From positions 1-24,955 of the forward strand of contig JALSLS010000041.1 of the NCBI GenBank assembly GCA_026988195.1: a stretch of DNA of 24,955 nucleotides, in the 5' to 3' direction. This document shows, in pieces, positions 7,624 to 15,063 of this stretch (position 1 is its first letter; each line of letters starts with the position of its first letter). A program made the position numbers and the translations under genes. This DNA comes from Methylomonas sp. Lineage in GTDB: Bacteria > Pseudomonadota > Gammaproteobacteria > Methylococcales > Methylomonadaceae. Under the pieces are notes generated by a model. The model had not been told where the DNA came from and searched no databases. It was given only the letters and a program-made list of their open reading frames with translations.

Positions 7624-8235
7624 CTATATTTTACTCCAAATTATGAAAATAGTATTTTACTTTGTTTTTTTCCAAATAGTTACCGTAGTTAGCAAGTATT
7701 TATCAGCTTTAAACTACTCGCTCCAGAAACAACGTCGACAACTTCATCGTTACGCTTGGCAATAATTAACAATGTTTCTTGGCTTTGGTGTATAGACTGA
7801 TAAAGATAAAATTAAAAACCTGTTTCTAGGTGGTATTTAACATGAAGTTCTGCAACTTGCTTTAACTCGTTGTTGGATAGGCTGTTGCATGTAAAACAGT
7901 ATGGCATTGCTATGATTCTATAGTAAATAAATTAAAAGCATTATGATTTATCAAACCTCATAAATTTCATTAAGTATACATTGACCTTCACGCACATATA
8001 TTTTACCCCGAAAGGCTAACTTCATTTATACCCCTAATCCTCAGATAGAAACGCGAATGAGAGTGTAAGTATTTGGTTTCATAGGGTATTCGAAAAATAC
8101 TCGTTTCACCCGTAGGTTAATCGCGTATTTTTGGGATATTCTATGGAATCAAAGGCTTGTGCTATCATCGTGTTTTCTATCTGGGGATTAGGGTATACAC
8201 CCTCCCTAGTTTTTACTCTTTTTTAAGATGCTATA
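7624..8235. other. Gene-poor interval between two operons
   Basis: This stretch separates the DUF5615 toxin gene from the ACP operon. It holds the palindromic element at 8027-8197 and two tiny minus-strand frames: 7951-8025 (24 residues, MKLAFRGKIYVREG...) and 7812-7907 (31 residues, MPYCFTCNSLSNNELK...). These could be scraps of a decayed gene, but I recognise no family and would not annotate them as genes. The promoter of the ACP operon must lie here if it is separate. I saw only weak sigma-70 candidates near the ACP start, such as TTGGAA with TATTTT 18 bases later. Confidence 0.5.
8027..8197. repeat. Imperfect 170-bp palindrome, MITE-like
   Basis: The left arm from 8027 (TATACCCCTAATCCTCAGAT...) is matched by the reverse complement of the right arm ending at 8197 (TATACCCTAATCCCCAGAT...). 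The match continues inward through CAGATAGAAA and the TTTCATAGGGTATTC / GAATATCCCATAGAA-like blocks, to a loop of about 24 nt at 8101-8124. I estimate 75-80 % pairing by eye, with a few one-base gaps. No open frame lies inside it. This shape fits a miniature inverted-repeat element or a long RNA hairpin separating two operons. I see no clear target-site duplication. Confidence 0.7.
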
Positions 8236-8559
8236 TTAGTCAGGTATTCTAATAATTGTACCATTATTAAATGTACGTATTGCATTTATTAGCTCTGGTT
8301 CTAGAGGAAGTAAATCTTGAAAGCGATTGCTAACGGCGCGTATAATTATCGCTCCAAAGAGTCTGTTCTGAAATTTTTGTTGGTACTCAATATTGTTATC
8401 AATGGTGATAAATACATCTATCTTTTTTTCATTCAGGGCATTTAAAAGTTCAGTATCGCTAAAACCTGCTAAACATATTTGAGGCACTGTGAAGACGTGT
8501 CCAAAGGGAATGATTTTTGTCAGTCGTTTTGGCAAGCACTCATCTAATATGATCTTCAT
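8236..8559 (-). CDS. DUF5615 PIN-like toxin
   Basis: A 107-residue protein starting MKIILDECLPKRL, the hallmark of the DUF5615 PIN-like family (predicted RNase toxins usually paired with a DUF433 antitoxin). The first acidic residue of the expected metal site is Asp6. ITIDNNIEYQQ (about 52-62) supplies another, and the C-terminal part RIPD is typical. Length is normal and the frame is intact. It sits 11 nt downstream of a broken DUF433 antitoxin gene. That would leave the toxin without its partner unless the toxin is weak or the antitoxin break is an artefact. It is unrelated to polysaccharide synthesis and probably arrived as a mobile module inside the operon. Confidence 0.85.
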   Translation of the reverse strand: MKIILDECLPKRLTKIIPFGHVFTVPQICLAGFSDTELLNALNEKKIDVFITIDNNIEYQQKFQNRLFGAIIIRAVSNRFQDLLPLEPELINAIRTFNNGTIIRIPD

Positions 8560-8570
8560 TGGCTTACCTA

Positions 8571-8788
8571 CTAAGCTGCATTTTGCTCAAGAGAAAGTTC
8601 AGCGTGTTGCAGGGCATGTTTAACTTGATTGAATGAAACAGTAGGGAAATCATCCAAAAATCTTTGATATTGTCACCTGCCAGCAAGTAATCAAACAGCG
8701 TACTAACGGGTACGCGTGTTCCATTAAAAATGGGTGTACCACCTAGTATTTGTGGGTCAGTGATAATAATTGCTATGATTGAATTCCG
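8571..8788 (-). pseudogene. DUF433 antitoxin remnant, 5'-truncated and frameshifted
   Basis: The minus strand reads ITDPQILGGTPIFNGTRVPV, then STLFDYLLAGDNIKDF, the conserved core of DUF433 antitoxins. The frame then breaks. Adding one base to the A5 run at 8656-8660 would continue it as LDDFPTVSFNQVKHALQHAE to the stop at 8571. Upstream the frame has no ATG, GTG or TTG before an in-frame TAA at 8789-8791, so the start codon is also missing. This leftover abuts the end of the glycosyltransferase gene, whose stop is at 8795. Two independent faults suggest real decay rather than only a read error. Confidence 0.8.
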
Positions 8789-8794
8789 TTAATG

Positions 8795-9961
8795 CTACTT
8801 TATTGCATTATAAAGCCTTAAATACTCGTTATAAAGAGCATTCCAAATATCTTCAGGTTTGTATCGTTCTTTTATAAAAGTCCTTCCGTTTTTTCCATGC
8901 TGAACAGCTGATTCAGAATCTATTAAATAACTAGTTATTTTTTCCTTTAAATCATTGTAGTCTTTTGCATCAACCAGCTTACCAGTTACATTATCTATTA
9001 TCGCATCTATACAGCCTGTTGCTCGGGTAGTAATAACGGGCAACTCCATCGAGGATGCTTCAAGAGCAGAAACTGGAATGCCTTCACGATATGATGGTAG
9101 TATAAATATATCAGATATGGCATAAAAAGGTGCGCAGTCTTGGATGCTAGTCAATACTCTAACGTTATTATCATTTTTAAGTCCTAAAGCAATCTCTTTA
9201 GGCAGTGGGTCAATTTTTTCTTCATACCCAATTAATAGCAATGTTAAATCAGAGAAGTCTTCTTTCAATAACTGCCATGCATGATATAGCTCAATGAGAC
9301 CTTTATCTTTTACAAGCCTGCCGACAAACAACAAAATCTTGTTATTTTTGTTAATTCCATATTCTTTCTTGAGGTTGTTTTTATCTGAATCTGCAAACCT
9401 AGCCGGATTGAATCTATTATCTGTATCAATGCCATTTCCTGTACCATAGTGCAAAACTTTTGCTTTATTAGGTGAGCAGATCCCCTTTTCAACAATTTCG
9501 TTTAACACACTATTACTTGTACAAAGTACCTGATGAGCGCACCGACAAGTTGTTTTTTCCATAAATTCTACAATTTTATGTTTTATACCCGTTAAACCAC
9601 TTGAACGAACACCTCTCATGAAAAATACACGTACAGGTACTTTGCAAATCCAAGCACCAATAAGTGTTAGGAAGCCCGCTTTTGGGGTAGAACCTTGAAC
9701 GATTGTAGGTTTGGTTTTAAAAATATAAGAAATAATCTTAAAAGTAGCTGATATATCTTTGAAAGTAGATATGTCACGTTCAATCTGAATTGGCTTATAA
9801 GTCACTCCTTCTTCACTAAAAAAGTAAGCTGCCTCAGTATCTGGTGAGCAAATTGTATGTACTGACAAGCCTTTTTCTTTTAAGAAGTTTAGTTGTCCTT
9901 TTGTAAAGTACTTGAAGGTTTTAAATATAGTATTGGACTGAATTAGAACTAGACTTTTCAT
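8795..9961 (-). CDS. Family 4 glycosyltransferase (GT-B)
   Basis: A 388-residue retaining GT-B glycosyltransferase of family GT4, acting on the cytoplasmic face to add a sugar to the undecaprenyl-linked repeat unit. The C-terminal nucleotide-binding domain shows LLFVGRLVKDKGL (210-222) and PSYREGIPVSALEAS (289-303), where Glu293 and Glu301 form the EX7E motif. The N-terminal domain carries the acceptor-side motif QGSTPKAGFLTLIG (89-102), typical of CapM/WbuB-like transferases that act early in repeat-unit synthesis. It begins with ATG overlapping the wzy-like stop as ATGA. Donor and linkage cannot be predicted. It is the last gene of the central operon before the toxin remnant and palindrome. 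Confidence 0.88.
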   Translation of the reverse strand: MKSLVLIQSNTIFKTFKYFTKGQLNFLKEKGLSVHTICSPDTEAAYFFSEEGVTYKPIQIERDISTFKDISATFKIISYIFKTKPTIVQGSTPKAGFLTLIGAWICKVPVRVFFMRGVRSSGLTGIKHKIVEFMEKTTCRCAHQVLCTSNSVLNEIVEKGICSPNKAKVLHYGTGNGIDTDNRFNPARFADSDKNNLKKEYGINKNNKILLFVGRLVKDKGLIELYHAWQLLKEDFSDLTLLLIGYEEKIDPLPKEIALGLKNDNNVRVLTSIQDCAPFYAISDIFILPSYREGIPVSALEASSMELPVITTRATGCIDAIIDNVTGKLVDAKDYNDLKEKITSYLIDSESAVQHGKNGRTFIKERYKPEDIWNALYNEYLRLYNAIK

Positions 9962-11067
9962 TTGTATTTCTTGCGAGTATAAATCATAAAAAACAAAATA
10001 GTGACAGCACTTATAAACATCGTTTTCTGACGAAGTGCAATCCCTATATTAGCGGTGGTTTGAGACAAGAGTAGGGTCATAGCAGAAAAATATATCAAGA
10101 GAAAGAAAGCTAAAAAATTATATTTTAGCTTTCTTTTCAATAAAGCATGCAAGATATAGAAAAACATACTTAGGTAGATAAAGTTTTCAATAGAAAAAAC
10201 GGCATGTAATAGTGTAGATGCGTCATAAAAGAGCGGGCGATAAAGATAAGTAAAAACTCTAAATAATGGGTTTGAAGCAGCTAGATGGTAACTCGTGTTT
10301 GAAGATATATTTCTAGTGCCTTGTTCTTCAATCTTATCAGTTATTTGGCTTAATTGAGTGATATCTACGCCTACAAAGTTTGATACTAGTGTAGTCATAA
10401 AAGCGATGCTAATACCTCCTGCTAGTAATAATAACAATTTTCTAGCTTTTGGTAGCTCGCTATTTAATAGAAGAGTAAGAAAAAAAGACAAGATAAAAGC
10501 GATGGCAATATGAGGACGTATATGTAAAGTTAACAATATAGAAACCGCTAGAAAGATAAGCCTATTTTTCAAGTTCGAAATAGCATAAATCCCTAACATG
10601 ATAGCAAAAAATATCAAAGAGTCCTTGCCTAGTGAGCTTGTCCAATAGTTTATTCCAGGAAGAAGCATAGCAGCAAGGAGCATAAGTTTAGTACGTTTAT
10701 CTTTGATGATACTATTTTCATTGATTATTATGATTAACAGCCAGATACCAATTAAGCCAAAAAAGCCAAACAGTAAAGTAAAGGAAAGGTAATTAAATTC
10801 AGGAAGATGACTTAAAATAAAACGAATAAAATTAGCACCTCCTATTGTATAGCTAACCGATTCCTCACGAGTAGATTCAAAATACCAAATAGAATCAGCA
10901 CCTTTCGTAAGTGATATTTTGTAATATGCATAGGAAAATAAAGTATGATAAAAGAAAGTGAGCCACATTAACTTTGCACTAATATAGGGAGAGTTTTTCT
11001 TTTTAATTAGAAATGCCAAAAATAAAAGAGAAAGTAATATAATGGCTAGTGTTAATAATTGAATCAT
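9958..11067 (-). CDS. Probable O-antigen/polysaccharide polymerase Wzy
   Basis: A 369-residue very hydrophobic protein with about ten predicted membrane segments. It begins with a segment at residues 3-22 and ends with one near AVTILFFMIYTRKK. The larger loops contain GADSIWYFEST (about 56-66) and a stretch with QGTRNISSNTSYH (about 248-260). The ending NIGIALRQKTMFISA resembles the conserved RQR/RQK-type end of Wzy and EpsG-like polymerases. Wzy proteins are poorly conserved, so the call rests on topology, the central loop and its place next to Wzx and a glycosyltransferase. It would join repeat units in the periplasm. The start is 2 nt after the flippase stop, and its own stop overlaps the glycosyltransferase start. 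An O-acyltransferase or unrelated membrane protein is less likely. Confidence 0.7.
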   Translation of the reverse strand: MIQLLTLAIILLSLLFLAFLIKKKNSPYISAKLMWLTFFYHTLFSYAYYKISLTKGADSIWYFESTREESVSYTIGGANFIRFILSHLPEFNYLSFTLLFGFFGLIGIWLLIIIINENSIIKDKRTKLMLLAAMLLPGINYWTSSLGKDSLIFFAIMLGIYAISNLKNRLIFLAVSILLTLHIRPHIAIAFILSFFLTLLLNSELPKARKLLLLLAGGISIAFMTTLVSNFVGVDITQLSQITDKIEEQGTRNISSNTSYHLAASNPLFRVFTYLYRPLFYDASTLLHAVFSIENFIYLSMFFYILHALLKRKLKYNFLAFFLLIYFSAMTLLLSQTTANIGIALRQKTMFISAVTILFFMIYTRKKYK

Positions 11068-11069
11068 TC

Positions 11070-12326
11070 TTAGTGACTCAACGAGTGTTGCTGTATTTTT
11101 AGATGTTTAAAAACAAACACAATATTGCCTAGCAAAAGGACAAGCCAGCCAGCTATCATAGACCAAACTATCCCAAATATTGCATATTCTTTTACCAACA
11201 AATAAGAGAGGCTAATACTAACTAATAAAGCAATGCTCACTAGATAAGGCTGAATTTTAATCACGCGCATGGAGGTTAAAACACTGTTTAAAATAGTCGT
11301 GGGAAAGCCTACAAACGTCATTATAACAAGCCACCACAAGACATTGTTATAATCAGCAAAGTCTTCCCCATAGAAAGCGCCCAGAATTACATCCCCATAT
11401 AGACTTGCAAGCAATAATCCTACGGCCGATATACATATGCTCATTAGAAGTGAAAAAGCTATTAGCTTCACAAAATGAACTATTCTTCTGTTGTTATAAT
11501 ACTTAGACAAACGAGGTGTAATAACCTGTGTGATAGAGAGTATTATCGTTCCCCCAACCAATAATAAAGAGGCAAGAGCTGTAAAATAACCCAAGGCATC
11601 AACACTAATGAAATGCTCAACGAAGTACCTAGGTGAAACTGATAATAATGAATCTAAAAGAACTACAAAACCTAAGGGCAATGAAGTTATCATAAGTACT
11701 TTGATTTTTTTATCTACATTGATTGGCTTTGTTTTTTTATTTATATAGGCCTCAGATTTTTTTCTATCAAACGTTATTAAGAGAATCAAGCGAACCACAA
11801 TTAGAGCAAGCAATGAGCCAAGTAAACTATTTGTAAGATAAAGCGTGATGGAAAATAGCGTTATTGATAATAAACCTCGTATTATTAGTGATACTGCGAT
11901 GTTTTTCATTTGTTCATTTTTTCGAAGTATTGAGAAGTGGATTTCACTTATCATTTCAAAACCTTTTATGATTGCTAACAAAAAAATAATAAGGACTCTT
12001 TCGCTACTATATGCAAAACACCATGATATAAGAAGACTACAAGCTATAGCAAAGCCAAACATGAAATAATTAAGTGTTTGGTATTGTGTATAACTATACT
12101 GCTCTGTAGCGTCCGTAGCTAATAGCAATGGCAATTGTAGGCTGGCAAAAATAAAAATTGGCGTAGTTATAGCCATTGCTAATGAAAATTCACCCAGAGC
12201 GGTTACACCCAAAAGACGAGCAATAATAAGAATGATAAGCCATTGAGAAAAGGCATAAGAAACTTTACCAAAAGCAGTCCAGATGAAATTATTTTTCAGA
12301 CTACCAGTAGGTTTTAAAAGTGTCAC
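11070..12326 (-). CDS. wzx: Polysaccharide flippase Wzx (MOP family)
   Basis: A 418-residue integral membrane protein with about twelve membrane segments, of the polysaccharide-transport branch of the MOP superfamily. The N-terminus SLKNNFIWTAFGKVSYAFSQ followed by LIILIIARLLGVTALGEFSLA is the standard opening of these flippases (N-terminal segment, then GxxxLGxF-like loop). It would move undecaprenyl-diphosphate-linked repeat units across the inner membrane. GTG is the likely start at 12326, overlapping the upstream methyltransferase stop as GTGA. Its position beside a Wzy-like gene makes a Wzx/Wzy-dependent pathway likely. No ABC transporter genes (Wzm/Wzt) are seen in the window. Confidence 0.88.
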   Translation of the reverse strand: MTLLKPTGSLKNNFIWTAFGKVSYAFSQWLIILIIARLLGVTALGEFSLAMAITTPIFIFASLQLPLLLATDATEQYSYTQYQTLNYFMFGFAIACSLLISWCFAYSSERVLIIFLLAIIKGFEMISEIHFSILRKNEQMKNIAVSLIIRGLLSITLFSITLYLTNSLLGSLLALIVVRLILLITFDRKKSEAYINKKTKPINVDKKIKVLMITSLPLGFVVLLDSLLSVSPRYFVEHFISVDALGYFTALASLLLVGGTIILSITQVITPRLSKYYNNRRIVHFVKLIAFSLLMSICISAVGLLLASLYGDVILGAFYGEDFADYNNVLWWLVIMTFVGFPTTILNSVLTSMRVIKIQPYLVSIALLVSISLSYLLVKEYAIFGIVWSMIAGWLVLLLGNIVFVFKHLKIQQHSLSH

Positions 12327-13222
12327 ACATTATCCCAAGGCAAGCTTTTTACTTTTATAAAAAATTCATCCATGGCTTTTTTGGTTCTTGGGTGCATAAA
12401 GCAATCTGAAAGGGGGATCTCAGGAAATTTTCCGTTATTCACATCATCTCTTATAAAAAAAGCATTAAATTCTTGTGTGTTGCATGCAACTAAAGAATAG
12501 CCTTTATCTTTTGCGAGTTTATTAAATGCAGCTAAAGATGCACCTGCATAAACTATTTTACCAGGATCACTATTTATTTCGTAGTCATGTCGATAGAAAT
12601 CTGCTTTATAAGGGACTGTTAAAGACTCCTCTGCACCTAAAACAGGCTGATACTCGACAATAACAACTCTAGGGTTTATCACGTCTATCGCTTTCCAAAC
12701 CCAGAAATCGACCCCATCAATATCAATTGATAAAAGATCAATATCCCCTTCAATTCCACTGTCTTTAATTAGGGTATTTATATTTTCGGCAGTAACAAAT
12801 GACTTAATTGCTATGGGCGCATGATTTCTAACCATCGGGAAGGAGGCGTAAAAAGAGTTAGTCAAGTCAACGGCGTCATGAGATCCATCTAGTAAAAGTC
12901 CAGTCCACTGGTGATTTAAAATCAAGTTTGCGGAATTACTTCCATAAGGGGTGGCACAGCCAATATCAACCAATACTTTATTTGACGTGCCAAGCAAAGC
13001 ATATATATATAATAAAATTCCATCTTCATCTGTTCCAGAAAACTCCTGGAATCCAACATCCCTAAAAGATTGAAGATTCATTCGTTGAGCATGCATCATT
13101 TTATATTGCTGCATTAATAAAAGTTGTTCACCTCGACTAACGTTTGTTTTTATTCTAGATTTAAAAACAGATGAAAAAAGTTTATATCTGATTTTACTTT
13201 TAATCTGGGTAAGTTTATTCAT
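12323..13222 (-). CDS. FkbM-like SAM-dependent methyltransferase
   Basis: A 299-residue protein with a Rossmann-type SAM-binding region. TDEDGILLYIYALL (64-77) precedes VDIGCATPYGSNSANL (85-100) as motif I, and LLLDGS (109-114) gives the acidic ribose contact. DLLSIDIDGVDFWVWKA then matches the FkbM motif around the conserved acidic residues. It is a distant FkbM relative, unlike the more canonical but frameshifted one at 2110-2918. A sugar O-methylation role is likely, but the acceptor is unknown. It lies 14 nt after the gmhB-like gene and overlaps the flippase start. Methylated heptoses are known in some bacterial glycans, so the heptose unit is one possible target; that is inference. Confidence 0.7.
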   Translation of the reverse strand: MNKLTQIKSKIRYKLFSSVFKSRIKTNVSRGEQLLLMQQYKMMHAQRMNLQSFRDVGFQEFSGTDEDGILLYIYALLGTSNKVLVDIGCATPYGSNSANLILNHQWTGLLLDGSHDAVDLTNSFYASFPMVRNHAPIAIKSFVTAENINTLIKDSGIEGDIDLLSIDIDGVDFWVWKAIDVINPRVVIVEYQPVLGAEESLTVPYKADFYRHDYEINSDPGKIVYAGASLAAFNKLAKDKGYSLVACNTQEFNAFFIRDDVNNGKFPEIPLSDCFMHPRTKKAMDEFFIKVKSLPWDNV

Positions 13223-13236
13223 ATTCTACATTATCT

Positions 13237-13779
13237 CTATTTACAAAGGTCTTTTAAAGATTTGACTACTTTATCTGCCATTAATTTATCAGACGCATCT
13301 AGGCCATGACCCGTTTCAATTAATATACTTGTGCCAATGCCTGCATTCTTCCCCGCTAAAATATCACTTACTTTATCACCAACTAGAATAGAATTTTTTA
13401 TGCAAATATTTAAATCACTTTTTGCTTGTAAAAGCATGCCAGGTTTTGGTTTTCTACATTCACAATCTATCGCAAGAGCGGGTAAATTTCCTTCTGGGTG
13501 ATGAGGACAGTGATACACGGCATCAATTATTATCTGTTGCTTCTTAAACTCTTTTAGCATCCAATCATTAAGAGTAGTGAAATCCTGCTCATTATAGTAG
13601 CCTCTGGCTATTCCAGCCTGGTTAGTCACAATAACCAGTTTGTAGCTATTGTTCTGAAAGTATCTGCAAGTTTCAAAAACTCCATCGATGAACTCAAAAT
13701 CTTCTATTTTATATAAATAGTTTTTTTCTTTGTTGATGACGCCGTCACGGTCAAGAAATAATGCAGGTGTGTTTTTCAT
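13237..13779 (-). CDS. gmhB: D-glycero-D-manno-heptose 1,7-bisphosphate 7-phosphatase
   Basis: A 180-residue HAD-superfamily phosphatase of normal GmhB length. Motif I is FLDRDGVIN (8-16) with Asp10 as nucleophile and Asp12 as acid/base. Motif II is VTNQAGIARG (51-60), and LVGDKVSDILAGKNAGIG gives the C-terminal acidic motif. Cys91, His93, Cys106 and Cys108 (HCPHHPEG and DCECRKPKPG) form the structural zinc loop specific to GmhB and related histidinol phosphatases. It removes the 7-phosphate from heptose 1,7-bisphosphate to give heptose 1-phosphate for the adjacent nucleotidyltransferase. With the alpha-anomer kinase HddA in the same set, this copy is expected to work on the alpha-anomer. The start is 1 nt after the hddC stop. 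Identity is strong; anomer preference is inferred from context. Confidence 0.9.
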   Translation of the reverse strand: MKNTPALFLDRDGVINKEKNYLYKIEDFEFIDGVFETCRYFQNNSYKLVIVTNQAGIARGYYNEQDFTTLNDWMLKEFKKQQIIIDAVYHCPHHPEGNLPALAIDCECRKPKPGMLLQAKSDLNICIKNSILVGDKVSDILAGKNAGIGTSILIETGHGLDASDKLMADKVVKSLKDLCK

Positions 13780-13780
13780 T

Positions 13781-14467
13781 TCAGGCTAGTTCACGATTTG
13801 CTTTTTGTAAATCTTCAGGTACGCCAATATCTATAAAATAACCTTCCGTTAAAAAGGCATACTCTAGGAGGTTATTTACTTCTTTTTCCATAAGATCAGC
13901 CTCAAAAGAAAACATCTCAGGAAAAGAAAAGCTATCAAAGATTGATCGCTTTATTAGGTAGGTACCTGCGTTAATTGCCCCTTCTTTTGTGGCTTGTTTT
14001 TCAATAAAAGCACTTATTCGATGCTGCTCATCAGAAGTAACCGTTCCATAGCGATCATAATTAGACATTCTATAGGTAGCAATTGAGAGTTCGGCATTAT
14101 TTTTTTTATGAAATTTCATCATTTCATGATAATTAATATCAACCAGAGTATCTCCATTAAGCACAAAAATATCATTGCCAGATAAATGATTGATTGCTTG
14201 TTGTATTGCCCCCCCTGTTCCCAATGGGGTTTCTTCTATAGAATAGTTAAGACTTATCCCTTTGTAATTGTTGCCAAAATAGTTTTTTATAATCTCTGCC
14301 TTATAACTAACAGCTAAACATATTTCTTTAAAACCAGTATCAAGTAGTCTATCTAAAATAATTTCAAGAAAAGGGCGACCAGCAACACTGATCATTGGTT
14401 TGGGTAGGCCATTGGTATACCCTTTTAAGCGCGTCCCTAAGCCACCAGCTAGAATGATAACTTCCAT
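13781..14467 (-). CDS. hddC: D-glycero-alpha-D-manno-heptose 1-phosphate guanylyltransferase
   Basis: A 228-residue nucleotidyltransferase beginning EVIILAGGLGTRLKGYTNGLPKPM, the G-rich signature of sugar-1-phosphate nucleotidyltransferases, then VAGRPFLEIILDRL. The predicted FVLNGDTLVDINY motif holds the metal-binding Asp. The length and the match with gmhA, hddA and gmhB in one block point to HddC, which makes GDP-D-glycero-alpha-D-manno-heptose from the 1-phosphate and GTP. A RmlA or glucose-1-phosphate cytidylyltransferase relative is a less likely reading. A C7 run at 14209-14215 encodes the Thr-Gly-Gly of the PLGTGGAI motif. It overlaps the gmhA stop by one base (TAATG). Confidence 0.88.
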   Translation of the reverse strand: MEVIILAGGLGTRLKGYTNGLPKPMISVAGRPFLEIILDRLLDTGFKEICLAVSYKAEIIKNYFGNNYKGISLNYSIEETPLGTGGAIQQAINHLSGNDIFVLNGDTLVDINYHEMMKFHKKNNAELSIATYRMSNYDRYGTVTSDEQHRISAFIEKQATKEGAINAGTYLIKRSIFDSFSFPEMFSFEADLMEKEVNNLLEYAFLTEGYFIDIGVPEDLQKANRELA

Positions 14468-15063
14468 TATTTTTCTCTAAATAACTCTTTTTCAACAATT
14501 GCACAAATACAATGACCTATTAAGATATGCATTTCTTGAATTCGAGCTGTGTATGCTGATGGTGTATTGATTGTAATATCACAATATTGATGCATATTGT
14601 TTTCTTTGTTGCCTGTTAAACCAATCACTTTTAGATCCTTTTCCTTTGCTACTTGACATGCACGAATGATATTTTCTGATGTGCCTGAGGTTGATATGCC
14701 AATAAAAACATCCCCTTTAAAAGCGTTTGCTTCAATCTGTCTTTTGAATACATTTTCATAGCCGTAATCGTTACTGATGGCTGTCAACATGGAGGTATCT
14801 GTTGCTAAAGAGAGCGCGGGAAGCCCTGGTCGATCAAACTCAAAGCGACTAACAAATTCAGCCGCAATATGTTGTGCATCTGCGGCACTTCCTCCGTTTC
14901 CTGCAAGGATAATTCTATTGCCTTCTTTAAGAGCATTAATACAAAGTAAGGCACTTAAATTTATTTTTTCTAATAGGGCTTCATCGTTTAATAATGCTTG
15001 TTTGCTAGAAATGGAGTCTTGAACCATTTTTTTGATTATGTGCATACGTTCTAGACTGTCCAT
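14467..15063 (-). CDS. gmhA: Sedoheptulose 7-phosphate isomerase
   Basis: A 198-residue SIS-domain isomerase. AGNGGSAADAQHIAAEFVSR (54-73) is the classic GmhA substrate loop. SLATDTSMLTAISNDYGYENVF and IGISTSGTSENI follow as the next SIS motifs. Residues NMHQYCDITINTPS and TARIQEMHILIGHCICA close the active site. It converts sedoheptulose 7-phosphate to D-glycero-D-manno-heptose 7-phosphate, the first committed step. The ATG at 15063 overlaps the end of hddA by 13 nt; a second ATG at 15045 is possible but has no better ribosome site. The cell may carry a second gmhA for LPS core, as in other organisms with GDP-heptose loci. Confidence 0.92.
   Translation of the reverse strand: MDSLERMHIIKKMVQDSISSKQALLNDEALLEKINLSALLCINALKEGNRIILAGNGGSAADAQHIAAEFVSRFEFDRPGLPALSLATDTSMLTAISNDYGYENVFKRQIEANAFKGDVFIGISTSGTSENIIRACQVAKEKDLKVIGLTGNKENNMHQYCDITINTPSAYTARIQEMHILIGHCICAIVEKELFREK

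Noticed and set aside
7535..7765. Plus-strand ORF of 76 codons overlapping the ACP start
   Set aside because: It is antisense to the ACP gene and has no recognisable domain or good ribosome site.
14209..14215. C7 run in hddC as a third slip site
   Set aside because: It encodes a conserved Thr-Gly-Gly motif and is short. Noted in the gene entry but not raised as a finding.
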